Notes: generated from the letters alone by a model not told the origin. A stretch of DNA of 64,000 bases from Oleisolibacter albus (GCF_003336875.1 NZ_QGNJ01000011.1:83649-147648), one strand, 5' to 3'; positions 1-10,305 are shown, numbered from the stretch's first letter. Made by a program: numbers and translations.

Positions 1-258
1 GCTGCGTTTCCTTCCCGGCAAACGGTAAAATCCCTTCGACTTCACCGGACGTCACGATGATGACCGCATCTGCCGCAGTCCTGCCGGTGTCAGAGATGAC
101 GCCACCCTGAGATCAGGGGCCCTGATTTCAGGGGCTGTCCCCCCTTCGCCGGGGGGGCGGGAGATCCGCCTGCCGTGGACACGGGTCCCGGCGGGGGATG
201 ACGGGGCGATATGTGCCCCGGCCGGACCAGAGCTGTCTTCCACCAGGATCGTGCCGCC
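1..258. other. Window edge, no complete gene
   Basis: No complete gene is visible. On the plus strand, frame 2 is open from the window edge to a TAA at 26-28 and could be the last residues of an upstream gene, but this is too short to identify. A C6/G6 hairpin (139-144 with 151-156, loop TTCGCC) lies downstream and could end that transcript, though no T-run follows it. Confidence 0.4.
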
Positions 259-2187
259 ATGACCCTGCCGACATCGACCCTCGACCTGTACTGGCTGCCG
301 GAAGCGGTGGAGTTCTCCACCGCCGTGACGGCGCTGCGCGCGGCTGCCGCCAAGGGCGCCGATGGGAATGCAGATGCGGGCGCCGCCGCCGGGACGGCCC
401 GGATGCTGGCCAATCAGCGCCTGGATTTCCTGCAGACGCGCACCCTGGACCGGGCGGTGCAGGGTCTGCCGGACGCGGCCTGGGGTGCGGAGCTGACCCT
501 GGCCGTGCTGGGCACCGGGACGCTGGAGCATCTGCTGCCCGCCATCCGCGTGGCCGGCCTGCGCCGGGGGCTGCGGGTCCGCTGCTGGCAGGCCCCCTAT
601 GGGCAATGGCGGCAGCAGATCCTCGACCCCGCCGCCGACCTGCACCGGCAGCGCCCGGATGTGATCCTGCTGGCCGTCGATCCGGCGGAGCTGCTGCCCG
701 ACCTGCCGCTGTCGGCCACGGCGGAGGAGGCGGACACCGCCCTGGCCGCCCGCGCCGAGGAGATGGTGGGGCTGTGGCGCACGGCGCGGGAGCGCACGGG
801 GGCCGTGATCCTGCAGCAGCTGATGCCCCTGGCCGAGCCGCCGGCCTTCGGCCATTTCGAGCGGCTGGTGCCGGCGGCGCCGGGAGCGCTGGCGGCCCGG
901 CTGGACGAAGCCCTGGTGCGGGCGGCGGCCCGGGAGCGGGTGCTGCTGCTGGACCTGGGCCGGTCGCTGGCCGAGATCGGCCGGCGCAGCGTGGGCGATG
1001 CACGCCTGTGGCACCATGCCAAGCAGGCCATCTCTCCGGCGGCGGCGCCCTGGTACGGCGAGCAGGTGGGGCGGGTGCTGGCGTCGCTGCGCGGCCTGTC
1101 GCGCAAGGTTCTGGTGCTGGACCTGGACAACACCCTGTGGGGAGGCGTCATCGGCGATGACGGGCTGGGCGGCATCGTGCTGGGCCAGGGCAGCGCCGCC
1201 GGCGAGGCCTTCGTCGCCTTCCAGCGCCATCTGCGCCAGCTGTCGCGCCGGGGGGTCATCCTGGCCGTCAGTTCCAAGAATTCGCCCGCGGTGGCCGAGG
1301 CCGTCTTCCGCGAGCATCCCGACATGGTGCTGACGCGCAGCGACATCGCCGCTTTCGAAGCCAACTGGGAGGACAAGCCCGCCGCCCTGCGCCGCATCGC
1401 CCGCGATCTGGAGCTGGGCATCGACAGTCTGGTCTTCTTCGACGACAACCCGGTGGAGCGCGACCTGATGCGGCGCAGCCTGCCCGCCGTGGCCGTGCCG
1501 GAGGTGCCCGACGCGCCGGAACTCTATGGGCAGACCCTGGCCGATGCCGGCTATTTCGAGCCGGTGGCCTTCACCGCCGACGATGCCGGCCGCACACGGC
1601 AGTACCAGGCCAATGCCGAGCGGCGGCAGGGACAGGCCGCCGCCACCGACATGGACAGTTTCCTGCGCGATCTGGACATGGTGCTGGCGGTGGAGCCCGT
1701 CACCCCGGTCACCCTGGCCCGGGTGACGCAGCTGATCAACAAGACCAACCAGTTCAACCTGACCACGCGCCGCTACACCGAGCCGGAGGTGCGGGATCTG
1801 CGGGACAGCCCGGACGTGCTGACCTTTGCCGCCCGGCTGAAGGACCGTTTCGGCGATAACGGCATCATCGCCGTCGTCATCGGCCGGCGGGTCGAGGATG
1901 GGCGGACGCTGGATCTGGACAGCTGGCTGATGAGCTGCCGCGTGCTGGGCCGCGGGGTGGAGCAGGCCCTGCTGTCGGTGGTCGCCGCGTCCGCCGCCCG
2001 GCGGGGTGTGGAGCGGCTGGTCGGCCATTACCGGCCCACGGCCCGGAACGGGATGGTGCGGGATTTCTATCCCGGCCTGGGCTTCACGGCCCTGCCCGCT
2101 TCGGCGGAGGACCAGGGCTGGAGCCTGGACCTGCGCACGGCCGTCCTGCCGCAGCCCCGGCATTTCACCCTGGCGCTTTCGGTCTGA
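259..2187 (+). CDS. FkbH-like HAD-family glyceryl loading enzyme
   Basis: This predicted cytosolic protein of 642 residues belongs to the FkbH family. Studied members dephosphorylate a glycolytic C3 unit (1,3-bisphosphoglycerate) and load it as a glyceryl thioester onto a carrier protein. Seen here are HAD motif I DLDNTLWGG (Asp288, Asp290), motif II AVSSKN, a motif III lysine in EDKPA, and FFDDNP (Asp395-Asp396). A GNAT-like C-terminal half follows, with LMSCRVLGRG; Cys560 in it is my candidate acyl acceptor. The ATG at 259 has AGGA ten bases upstream; an in-frame ATG at 211 would add 16 poorly structured residues. A carrier protein gene follows after 56 bases, the usual partner. The acyl group used here is inferred, not shown. 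Confidence 0.88.
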   Translation: MTLPTSTLDLYWLPEAVEFSTAVTALRAAAAKGADGNADAGAAAGTARMLANQRLDFLQTRTLDRAVQGLPDAAWGAELTLAVLGTGTLEHLLPAIRVAGLRRGLRVRCWQAPYGQWRQQILDPAADLHRQRPDVILLAVDPAELLPDLPLSATAEEADTALAARAEEMVGLWRTARERTGAVILQQLMPLAEPPAFGHFERLVPAAPGALAARLDEALVRAAARERVLLLDLGRSLAEIGRRSVGDARLWHHAKQAISPAAAPWYGEQVGRVLASLRGLSRKVLVLDLDNTLWGGVIGDDGLGGIVLGQGSAAGEAFVAFQRHLRQLSRRGVILAVSSKNSPAVAEAVFREHPDMVLTRSDIAAFEANWEDKPAALRRIARDLELGIDSLVFFDDNPVERDLMRRSLPAVAVPEVPDAPELYGQTLADAGYFEPVAFTADDAGRTRQYQANAERRQGQAAATDMDSFLRDLDMVLAVEPVTPVTLARVTQLINKTNQFNLTTRRYTEPEVRDLRDSPDVLTFAARLKDRFGDNGIIAVVIGRRVEDGRTLDLDSWLMSCRVLGRGVEQALLSVVAASAARRGVERLVGHYRPTARNGMVRDFYPGLGFTALPASAEDQGWSLDLRTAVLPQPRHFTLALSV

Positions 2188-2243
2188 GTCCGGGTGAGGC
2201 CCGTGCTCCGCAACCGACCCTTGCCAACAAAGGACCCTCTGCG

Positions 2244-2492
2244 ATGACCGAACAACAGATCTATGACGGGCTGACCGCCATCCTGCGCGACGTCTTCGAC
2301 GACGACGGCCTGGTCGCCCGGCCGGAGCTGTCGGCCCGGGATGTGCCGGGCTGGGACAGCTTCAACCACATCAATGTCATCGTCGCCGCCGAGCTGCGCT
2401 TCGGCGTGAAGTTCAAGGCGTCGGAACTCGACGGGCTGCACACTCTGGGCGACTTCGCCCGGCTGATCGCCCGCCGCAAGGCGGCCGCCTGA
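2244..2492 (+). CDS. Acyl carrier protein
   Basis: This is a free-standing carrier protein of 82 residues, the usual length for an ACP or DltC-like protein. The GWDSFNHI motif holds the serine (Ser39) that should receive 4'-phosphopantetheine, and the rest reads as a four-helix ACP. It sits between the FkbH-like loader and an MBOAT acyltransferase, so I infer that it carries the loaded C3 unit to the membrane enzyme instead of serving fatty acid synthesis. AAGGA lies about nine bases ahead of the ATG. No phosphopantetheinyl transferase gene is visible, so priming must come from elsewhere. Confidence 0.88.
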   Translation: MTEQQIYDGLTAILRDVFDDDGLVARPELSARDVPGWDSFNHINVIVAAELRFGVKFKASELDGLHTLGDFARLIARRKAAA

Positions 2493-2535
2493 CCGCCCCG
2501 GCGGCCGGGGGCGCCTGTCCGGGAGTGCGCAGGAC

Positions 2536-4104
2536 ATGCTGTTCAACTCGCCCGACTTCATCCTGGTCTTCCTGCCCGTCACGCTGACCGGCTTCTTCCT
2601 GATCGGGCGTGTGGCCGGACACCGGCCCGCCATCATCTGGCTGGCCTGCGCCTCCGTCGCCTTCTACGGCTATTGGCGGCTGGAGTTCCTGCCGCTGCTG
2701 CTGGGCTCGCTGGTCTTCAACTTCCTGGTTGGACGCAGGCTGGCGCGGCAGGCCAGCACGCCGCTGCTGGTCTTCGGCATCGTCACCAATCTGGCGCTGC
2801 TGGGCTGGTTCAAATATGCGGGCTTCCTGGCCGAGAGCATCGCCACGCTGCTGGCCCTGGATGTGCCGATCCCGCACATCATCCTGCCGCTGGCCATCTC
2901 CTTCTTCACCTTCCAGCAGATCGCCTTCCTGGTGGATGCCTATGACGGCACCTCGGAGGACCCGGATTTCTGGCGCTATGCCCTGTTCGTCACCTTCTTC
3001 CCGCACCTGATCGCCGGCCCGCTGGTGCACCACAAGGAGATGCTGGTCCAGTTCCAGCGGCCGGAAACATCGCGGCCGCAGCCGGACAGGATGACCCTGG
3101 GCCTGACGCTGTTCCTGATCGGCCTGTTCAAGAAGGTGGTGCTGGCGGACAATCTGTCGCCCGTCGCCCTGGACGTCTATGGTCCGGCCCTGGACGGCGC
3201 CGTGCCGACGCTGGTGCAGGGCTGGGTCGGCGCCCTGGCCTATATGCTGCAGCTCTATTTCGACTTTTCCGGCTACAGCGACATGGCGGTGGGGCTGGGG
3301 CTGCTGTTCGGCATCCTGCTGCCGATCAATTTCAACAGCCCCTACAAGGCGCCCAGCATCATCGACTATTGGTCGCGCTGGCACATGACGCTGACGCGCT
3401 GGATCACGGCCTATATCTACAACCCCATGGTCCTGGCCCTGACCAAGCGGCGCTTGCGGGCCGGCAAGCCGCTGCTGCGCCGGAAGCAGGCCTCCGCCGG
3501 CGCGTTCCTGGTGCTGCTGGCCTGGCCCACCATCGCCACCATGGCCCTGGCCGGCCTCTGGCATGGCGCGGGCTGGCAGTTCCTGGTGTTCGGGCTGTTG
3601 CACGGGCTGTACCTGACCATCAACCATGGCTGGCGGAGCATCCGCCAGAGGCGGGGGATCGGCGCGGAAACGGGCCGGCTGTTCCGGCCGGTCGGCGTGC
3701 TGCTGACCTTTTTCTGCGTGACCGTGGCCTCGGTCTTCTTCAAGGCGGCCAGCGTCGGCCAGGCCATGACCATGCTGACCGGCATGGCCGGCCTGGGCCC
3801 CGACGGGTCGCTGGCCGAGCTGCTGCGCCTGCCGAAGCTGAGCCTGATCCTGCTGGCCGGCGGCTTCGCCATCGTCTGGATGCTGCCCAACAGCGTGGAG
3901 TGGCTGGGGCGCGACCGGCTGGGCCATGAGCCGGCGCCGGTTCCGGTCCCGGACGTCCCGACCCCGCGGCCACGCTGGTCCCTTGGGGTTCCGCGCTGGC
4001 GGCCCACGCTGGCCCAGGGCATTGCCCTGGGCGTGATCGGCTGTCTGACCCTGATCCAGGCCCTGTCGATGAATCCGACGGAATTCCTGTATTTCACCTT
4101 CTAG
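2536..4104 (+). CDS. MBOAT-family O-acyltransferase (AlgI/DltB-like)
   Basis: This 522-residue polytopic inner-membrane protein belongs to the MBOAT superfamily, which moves acyl groups across or at the membrane onto sugars or polymers (AlgI for alginate, DltB for teichoic acid). The family hallmarks are present: WSRWHMTLTRW (His283) and LAGLWHGAGW with the invariant catalytic His343, spread among many hydrophobic helices. It lies 43 bases after the carrier protein gene and 9 bases before an SGNH-like partner gene. The order loader, carrier, MBOAT, SGNH recalls the dlt operon. I infer that it takes the acyl group from the neighbouring carrier protein and passes it towards an exported glycan; acetyl transfer from another donor remains possible. 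Confidence 0.88.
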   Translation: MLFNSPDFILVFLPVTLTGFFLIGRVAGHRPAIIWLACASVAFYGYWRLEFLPLLLGSLVFNFLVGRRLARQASTPLLVFGIVTNLALLGWFKYAGFLAESIATLLALDVPIPHIILPLAISFFTFQQIAFLVDAYDGTSEDPDFWRYALFVTFFPHLIAGPLVHHKEMLVQFQRPETSRPQPDRMTLGLTLFLIGLFKKVVLADNLSPVALDVYGPALDGAVPTLVQGWVGALAYMLQLYFDFSGYSDMAVGLGLLFGILLPINFNSPYKAPSIIDYWSRWHMTLTRWITAYIYNPMVLALTKRRLRAGKPLLRRKQASAGAFLVLLAWPTIATMALAGLWHGAGWQFLVFGLLHGLYLTINHGWRSIRQRRGIGAETGRLFRPVGVLLTFFCVTVASVFFKAASVGQAMTMLTGMAGLGPDGSLAELLRLPKLSLILLAGGFAIVWMLPNSVEWLGRDRLGHEPAPVPVPDVPTPRPRWSLGVPRWRPTLAQGIALGVIGCLTLIQALSMNPTEFLYFTF

Positions 4105-4113
4105 GAGGCCGCC

Positions 4114-5124
4114 ATGCACCGCTATCTCGTGGGATTGCTGGGCGGTGCCGCCGGGACACTGGCGCTGCTGGCCGGCGGATATTATGCGGCGCTGGGGCTG
4201 GCGCCGGACCGCGTGCCGGCACCGGCCATCACCCGGCTGGAGCATCTGGACGAGAAGCTGGCCTTCCTGCGCGCCCGGCCCGACCTGGACCCCACGGTGC
4301 TGGCCATCGGCTCGTCCATGACCTGGCGCCAGTTCGACGGCAGCGCCTTTGTCGCGATGGCCGGCGGCGAGGCGCATGTGCTGAACGGCGGGACGGCCTT
4401 CCTGAAGACGCACCAGACCCGGTTCGTGGCCGATTTCTATCTCGACCATTTTCCCAATGTGCGCACGGTGATCCAGATCACCAACCTGCCCGACTTCCGC
4501 CGGTGCCACAGCGAACCGGCGGAGATGTTCGACCGCGAGGACGCCGCCGCCTATGCCTTCGGCCGCGACCCGGCGCTGCCCTTCTATCTCCGCTACTTCG
4601 CGCCCTACCGCTATCTGCGCACGGCCAGGGACCTGCCGCAGCAGCGGCGCCTGGGCGGGGGTGAGCTGGCGCTGGATCATTTCGGCAGCGGCCCGATCGG
4701 ATCCCAGCGGGATCGCGGCCTGTTCTACGGCCCCATCGCCGTGGAGCGCGACTGTATCGCGCCGCTGGTGGAACTGGCCCGGCGCATGGCCGCGCGCGGC
4801 ATCCATTACGTCGTCGTCTTCGCCCCCGTCCACCCCGCCTATTTCGCCGCCTATCCCGCCATGCGGACGGAAACCGAGGCGGTGGTGTCGCTGCTGCGGA
4901 CGCATTTACGCCCCTACGAAGCCGAGGTCATCGCCATGCAAACCGAACCCGGCTACCGGCCGGCCGATTTCTATGACGCCTTCCACCTGCACTGGCCGGC
5001 GGTCCGGCGCCTGTCCCGCCAGATCGCCGACCGGCTGCAGGCACGGGGAACGCCCAACGGTGCCGCCCCCAACCTGACCAGCCGCGCCGCCAATGCCAGC
5101 CCGATCCCGGCGGTGGTGCAATGA
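4114..5124 (+). CDS. Membrane-anchored SGNH-like protein, AlgJ/DltD-type partner
   Basis: The product has 336 residues, with one N-terminal membrane segment (about residues 5-28) and a periplasmic body. IGSSMTW (Ser67-Ser68) and YDAFHLHW (Asp288, His291) fit the nucleophile serine and the D-x-x-H block of SGNH-type esterase/acyltransferases; DltD also carries a GSS block. AGGAGG sits five bases before the ATG and the gene follows the MBOAT gene by 9 bases, so the two are almost certainly co-expressed. I infer that it completes acyl transfer to a glycan on the outer side of the membrane. Similarity to a named family was judged by motifs only, so hydrolase activity is an alternative. Confidence 0.65.
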   Translation: MHRYLVGLLGGAAGTLALLAGGYYAALGLAPDRVPAPAITRLEHLDEKLAFLRARPDLDPTVLAIGSSMTWRQFDGSAFVAMAGGEAHVLNGGTAFLKTHQTRFVADFYLDHFPNVRTVIQITNLPDFRRCHSEPAEMFDREDAAAYAFGRDPALPFYLRYFAPYRYLRTARDLPQQRRLGGGELALDHFGSGPIGSQRDRGLFYGPIAVERDCIAPLVELARRMAARGIHYVVVFAPVHPAYFAAYPAMRTETEAVVSLLRTHLRPYEAEVIAMQTEPGYRPADFYDAFHLHWPAVRRLSRQIADRLQARGTPNGAAPNLTSRAANASPIPAVVQ

Positions 5125-6062
5125 GCGGGGGCACGGATCATGAGGCCGACCTGGCCGGACGGCGGGTGCTGGTCGTGGGCGCCAGCGGCTTCCTGGGAGC
5201 GCATCTGACCCGGCGGCTGGCGGCGGCCGGGGCCGAAATCATCGCCTTCTCCCGCAGCGCCAGCCCGGAGCACTGGGCCGGGCAGACGGGTATCCGGCCC
5301 TGGCGCGGCGATGCCGCCGACCGGGCGCAGGTGGAGGCGGTGTTCGCCCAGACGCGGCCGGACCTGGTCTATCACCTGACCAGCGACAGCCGCGGCGGGC
5401 GGGAAATCGCGCTGATCCCCGACAGCATCCGCAACGATGTCATGGCCACGCTGCTGGTCATGGAGGCGGTCCACCGCTTCGGCACCGGACGGCTGGTGCT
5501 GACGGCCAGCATGGAGGAGCCCATGGGGGAGGCCGGCAGCGCCGTCCCCTCCAGCCCCTATGCGGCGGCCAAATGGATGTCGGCCGGCTATGCCCGCATG
5601 CTGGCCGCCCTGCACGGGCTGCCGGCGGTGGTGCTGCGGCTGATGATGACCTATGGGCCGGGGCAGAAGGACTACAAGGTGATCCCGGCCACCATCCTGG
5701 CGCTGCTGCGCGGCGCGCCGGCGACCCTCAGCAGCGGCGTGCGCCCGGTGGACTGGGTCTATGTCGACGATGTGACGGAGGCCTTCGTGCGGGCCGGGCT
5801 GGCCCCCGATCCCGGCGCCGCCTCCATCGATATCGGCACGGGCCGGCTGACGACGGTGCGCGACTGCCTGTCCCTGGTCGGCGCGCTGACCGGGCGGCCG
5901 GATCTGCTGCGGTTCGGCGGGCAGGCCGACCGTCCGCTGGAGATGGTGCGGGCGGCGGAGACGGAGGCGGCGGCACGGCTTCTGGGCTGGCGGGCCACGA
6001 CCGGCCTGCGCGACGGGCTGGCCCGCACCATCGAGGCCTATGCCGGGCGGTGCGGCCCTTAG
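5121..6062 (+). CDS. NAD-dependent sugar epimerase/dehydratase
   Basis: This is a 313-residue short-chain dehydrogenase of the extended type, which acts on nucleotide sugars in the cytosol. The Rossmann glycine motif GASGFLG spans residues 20-26 and the catalytic YxxxK is Tyr147-Lys151 (PYAAAKW). The start overlaps the stop of the SGNH-like gene by four bases (ATGA), so it belongs to the same operon as the FkbH/ACP/MBOAT set. It may supply the sugar that is later acylated. The exact substrate (4-epimerase, reductase or dehydratase) cannot be read from the sequence. Confidence 0.82.
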   Translation: MSGGTDHEADLAGRRVLVVGASGFLGAHLTRRLAAAGAEIIAFSRSASPEHWAGQTGIRPWRGDAADRAQVEAVFAQTRPDLVYHLTSDSRGGREIALIPDSIRNDVMATLLVMEAVHRFGTGRLVLTASMEEPMGEAGSAVPSSPYAAAKWMSAGYARMLAALHGLPAVVLRLMMTYGPGQKDYKVIPATILALLRGAPATLSSGVRPVDWVYVDDVTEAFVRAGLAPDPGAASIDIGTGRLTTVRDCLSLVGALTGRPDLLRFGGQADRPLEMVRAAETEAAARLLGWRATTGLRDGLARTIEAYAGRCGP

Positions 6063-6077
6063 ATCCCGCCTTGGCGC

Positions 6078-7475
6078 TCAATAGGCGCCCTTGCTGGCCA
6101 GCATGGCATAGGGCGTGGTGGCGATGATGTGCAGGTCCAGCCAGATCGACCAGTTGCGGATATAGTAGCTGTCCAGCGCCTCCTGCACCCGCAGATCGCC
6201 ATCACTGCGGGCGGAGATCTGCCAGAAGCCGGTCATGCCGGGCCGTACCGTCGCGCGCAGCCGCTGGAAGTCCTGCGGGAACTGGTCGAGATGGTAGGTG
6301 GGAAAGGGCCGAGGCCCCACCAGGCTCATGCTGCCGTTCAGCACATTGAACAGCTGCGGCAGCTCGTCCAGGCTGGATCTGCGCAGGAAGCTGCCGACGC
6401 CGGGGATGATGCGCGGGTCCTTCTTCAGCTTGAAATAGGTCTTCCATTCCTGCAGAGCGTCGGGATTGGTGTCCAGATAGGCCTGCAGATGCTGTTCGGC
6501 ATCCACCCGCATGGTGCGGAACTTCCACATGCGGAAGGGCCGGCCATGCTGGCCGATCCGCGTCTGGCTGTAGAAAACGGGGCCGGGGCTGGTGAGCTTC
6601 AGCGCCGCCATGATGGCCAGCAGCGCCGGCAGGAAGGCCAGCAGGGCGGTCCCGGCCACCAGCTTGTCCAGGGCGATCTTCACCGCCATGGCCACCGGAT
6701 TGGCCTGGCGCCGGCGATAGACCAGGCCGACGAAACCGCCGAGATCGTGCAGATCCATGATGGCCCCGTCGGGACGGGCCGGGGCCGGCAGCAGCACGGC
6801 AGTGACCGGCCCCGTCGCGGCCGGCATGGCCTTGCCCCTGCCGGCCGGATCCGGCCAGGACAAGGACGTGTCATCCATGCTGGCGCGCGCCAGTACCATG
6901 CCGCCGAAATCAGCTCCGGCCGTCAGAAGATCGGCACCGGTCTGGCGGAAGCCGGTGTCGCCCAGCAGCAGGGTCGGGACCCGGGCGCGGAACAGGCCGG
7001 CCAGCATGGGCCGGACCATCCCCTCCATCACCAGCCCGACGGTCAGGCTGACCAGCAGCAGCGTCAGCGGCAGCAACAGCCCGGCCGGGCCGGACGAGGT
7101 CAGGACCGCCTGGGCGGCGACCAGGGAAAAGGCGGCCGCCACCGCGGCCAGCCGCCGTTGCACCCGCACGGCGGCCACAGGCGCGCCGCTGCGGTACAGC
7201 CCCTGGGCCAGATGCCAGACCGGCAGCAGCAGCAGCACCGCCATGACACCGCTCTGCACGGCGGTGGCGCTGCCCAGATCGGCCGGCAATATCCGCGACG
7301 GCAACAGCCAGGACACCAGGGCTGTGAGGGTGGCCATCATGGTCAGTTCAATGCCGAACTGGCTGACCTGGAACAGGCCATAGCGTGCGCGCCGCCCCTG
7401 GGCCGGGCGTTCCGCCACGACCACCGGTTCCTGGTCGATCGCGCGGTCTTCAGTCGAAAGCGCCTGTGTCATCAT
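6078..7475 (-). CDS. Undecaprenyl-phosphate sugar phosphotransferase (initiating enzyme)
   Basis: This 465-residue membrane protein is a polyprenol phosphoglycosyl transferase of the WcaJ/ExoY class. It transfers a sugar-1-phosphate from a UDP-sugar to undecaprenyl phosphate, the first step of EPS repeat-unit assembly. The N-terminal half holds several hydrophobic helices. The catalytic domain (about residue 263 to the end) shows [33 protein letters not shown] and LVGPRP, all signatures of the family. It is convergent with the epimerase gene, only 15 bases away, and transcribed with the same polarity as the UDP-xylose synthase gene upstream. The sugar it uses is unknown; glucose or galactose is usual. 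Confidence 0.9.
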   Translation of the reverse strand: MMTQALSTEDRAIDQEPVVVAERPAQGRRARYGLFQVSQFGIELTMMATLTALVSWLLPSRILPADLGSATAVQSGVMAVLLLLPVWHLAQGLYRSGAPVAAVRVQRRLAAVAAAFSLVAAQAVLTSSGPAGLLLPLTLLLVSLTVGLVMEGMVRPMLAGLFRARVPTLLLGDTGFRQTGADLLTAGADFGGMVLARASMDDTSLSWPDPAGRGKAMPAATGPVTAVLLPAPARPDGAIMDLHDLGGFVGLVYRRRQANPVAMAVKIALDKLVAGTALLAFLPALLAIMAALKLTSPGPVFYSQTRIGQHGRPFRMWKFRTMRVDAEQHLQAYLDTNPDALQEWKTYFKLKKDPRIIPGVGSFLRRSSLDELPQLFNVLNGSMSLVGPRPFPTYHLDQFPQDFQRLRATVRPGMTGFWQISARSDGDLRVQEALDSYYIRNWSIWLDLHIIATTPYAMLASKGAY

Positions 7476-7515
7476 GCCGTTCCGCTTACCCGTCCTTCGT
7501 TCCGCGCCGCCGGTA

Positions 7516-8538
<1,023 letters not shown>

Positions 8539-8969
8539 GGGGCCTCCAGAAGCGAAGAATGGTCGGCGCGGAGCCAGCCTTGGCGCAGGGACGGGCCGTG
8601 GCCGCGTGATCCCCGCTGATCAGCCAATGCACGCTTGAACAGGTCGGCTCCGACGTTTGATCCGGCTTGTCGTGAGAACGTTCGCTCTGTGTTGCGGAAA
8701 TGCAAATGAACGAAGCGTCCTTATCGCATAAGTCTGCGATTGCGAACAGTAATATAGGTTGATTGTGCGGCGCAGTGCCAATAATGGGATGATACGGCTG
8801 TCGTGATATGTTTTCTAATTAATCCGCTAATGCACTGCTTTTACACGCGAGAAAGGGCTGGTTTGGGGTCATAAAATCACCTGAACGGGTGAGTTATTGG
8901 GAAATATTATGGATTGTCCCTGGCGATGGGGGTAGGAGAGGTGGTGTCTGTCCATCCCCCGCGCGGCGA
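8539..8969. other. A+T-rich intergenic region upstream of uxs
   Basis: This 431-base gap separates the uxs start from the end of the next glycosyltransferase gene; both are read on the minus strand. Bases 8690-8900 are visibly richer in A+T than the surroundings. The region holds TAAGTCTGCGA at 8729-8739, inside the imperfect palindrome TCGCA-N6-TGCGA, and a possible terminator at 8873-8892. No coding signal is seen. It probably carries the uxs promoter and its control sites. Confidence 0.6.
8873..8892 (-). terminator. Possible terminator after the GT4 gene
   Basis: Read on the minus strand, a short stem (TCACC paired with GGTGA, loop of six bases) is followed by TTTTAT. It sits about 80 bases after the stop of the glycosyltransferase gene that ends at 8970. 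The stem is only five pairs, so the call is weak. Confidence 0.35.
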
Positions 8970-10163
8970 TCACCGCTCCGGAAGCAGTGTGGCTCCGGCC
9001 GAACGGGGCTCGCCCGTCCGCGTGCGCGGGGCCAGAAGCGGCAGCAGCAGCCGGAGATAGGCACCGGTGGCTTCCTCCGCCGTGAAGGCGGCGGCCCGCT
9101 GTTGCAGGGCGGCGCGGTCCGGCGGCTGCTCCAGGGTGCCCTCCAGCGCCTTGGCCAGGGCCGGCGCCTCGCCCACGGGCACCAGGGCGCCGAGCAGTCC
9201 GCCCTCCAGAATTTCAGCGGGGCCGTGCGGGCAGTTGGTGCTGACGACGGGGGTGCCGCAGGCCAGAGCCTCCACCAGCACCAGCCCGAACCCCTCGAAA
9301 CGGGAGGACAGGACCAGCAGATCGGCCTGGCGGATGAAGGGCAGCGGGTTGGCGCGGGTGCCGGCGAACCAGACATCGCCGGCGATGCCCAGATCCGCGG
9401 CCAGCCGCTCCAGGTCGCCGCGGCGGCTGCCGTCGCCCACCAGCACCAGCCGTGCAGCGCGCTGCCGGCGCAGCAGCGCGAAGGCGTGCAGCAGGGTGGG
9501 GATGTCCTTCTGATCCTCAAGCCGGCCGACGCAGACCAGGACGGGAACCCGATGGTCCCTGTTTGCGGGGCTGTACCATGATCCGAACGCCGGATCCTCG
9601 ACCGGCTCGGCCGCCCGCGCGGCGAAGGTCTCATCGACGACCGGATTGTAGATGGTGCAGATCCGACGCCGCGGGATGCAGGCCGTGGCCGCCCAGTCGC
9701 AGGCCACTCCTTCGGACACGGCCACATAGCCGGCCGTCCAGTGCTGGGTCCAGCGGTAGAGACCGGGCAGGAGGCGATGGGAGAGCGAATCGCTGGCCGC
9801 TGTCTGGGCCGACAGGGCATTGTGCTGGCAGGCCACCACCTTGGTGCCGGTGCCAAGGGCGGCCAGGGTGGCCATGATGTTGCCATGCCCCAGATGGCTG
9901 ATCAGAACCTGCGGGCGTTGCCGCCGCAGCAGACGGGCCAGCCGGGGCAGCGCCTCCAGCTTGCGCCCGGCCTCCAGGGACAGGACGGGGCAGCCGGCGG
10001 GCACCTCGCCGCGCAATTCCCCCTGGTCGCGGTCGACGATCAGCAGCGGCGGCAGGCCGTGCGCGCCCAATCCGCGGGCCAGCCGCAGCACCACGGCGGC
10101 AACGCCCCCCATGGCGAAGTCCGGCAGATACATGGCGAGGGGAGGGCGGGGGGACTTGGTCAT
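8970..10163 (-). CDS. GT4-family glycosyltransferase
   Basis: This 397-residue cytosolic or membrane-associated enzyme should add one sugar to the lipid-linked EPS repeat unit. The N-terminal MYLPDFAMGGVAAV stretch is the glycine-rich acceptor-side motif of GT-B enzymes. The C-terminal half shows VCVGRLEDQKD and the E-x7-E motif in EGFGLVLVEAL, typical of GT4. The open frame extends further upstream, but those residues have no glycosyltransferase character; I place the start at the ATG ending at 10163 (MTKSPRPP). Donor and linkage are unknown. It stands between uxs and the beta-helix protein gene, all on the same strand. Confidence 0.85.
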   Translation of the reverse strand: MTKSPRPPLAMYLPDFAMGGVAAVVLRLARGLGAHGLPPLLIVDRDQGELRGEVPAGCPVLSLEAGRKLEALPRLARLLRRQRPQVLISHLGHGNIMATLAALGTGTKVVACQHNALSAQTAASDSLSHRLLPGLYRWTQHWTAGYVAVSEGVACDWAATACIPRRRICTIYNPVVDETFAARAAEPVEDPAFGSWYSPANRDHRVPVLVCVGRLEDQKDIPTLLHAFALLRRQRAARLVLVGDGSRRGDLERLAADLGIAGDVWFAGTRANPLPFIRQADLLVLSSRFEGFGLVLVEALACGTPVVSTNCPHGPAEILEGGLLGALVPVGEAPALAKALEGTLEQPPDRAALQQRAAAFTAEEATGAYLRLLLPLLAPRTRTGEPRSAGATLLPER

Positions 10164-10237
10164 GGCGGGGCTCCATTTTCCCTGATCCTGGGGAAACAGC
10201 GGGGCGTCCGCGATGGCGCATCCGTTTGATCGTCCGA

Positions 10238-10269
10238 AAGAAAGAAGCCCCGGCGGAAACCGCCGGGGC
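10238..10269 (-). terminator. Rho-independent terminator of the beta-helix gene
   Basis: On the minus strand a perfect 10-bp G+C stem (10247-10256 with 10260-10269, three-base loop) is followed by TTCTTTCTTTC. It lies 36 bases after the stop codon of the large secreted-protein gene. The stem plus pyrimidine-rich tail is a convincing terminator. Confidence 0.75.
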
Positions 10270-10305
10270 CAGGGAAACGGGGGGATGCGCGAGCCGTCGG
10301 GCCTG

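Noticed and set aside
52..2163. Long minus-strand reading frame of about 700 codons opposite the FkbH-like gene
   Set aside because: It is the G+C-driven antisense shadow of a well-supported gene; the protein is a Gly/Gln/Arg/His mix without domains.
2413..4905. 830-codon minus-strand frame opposite the MBOAT and SGNH-like genes
   Set aside because: Same antisense artefact, with shadow composition (Gln, Gly, His-rich) and no family features.
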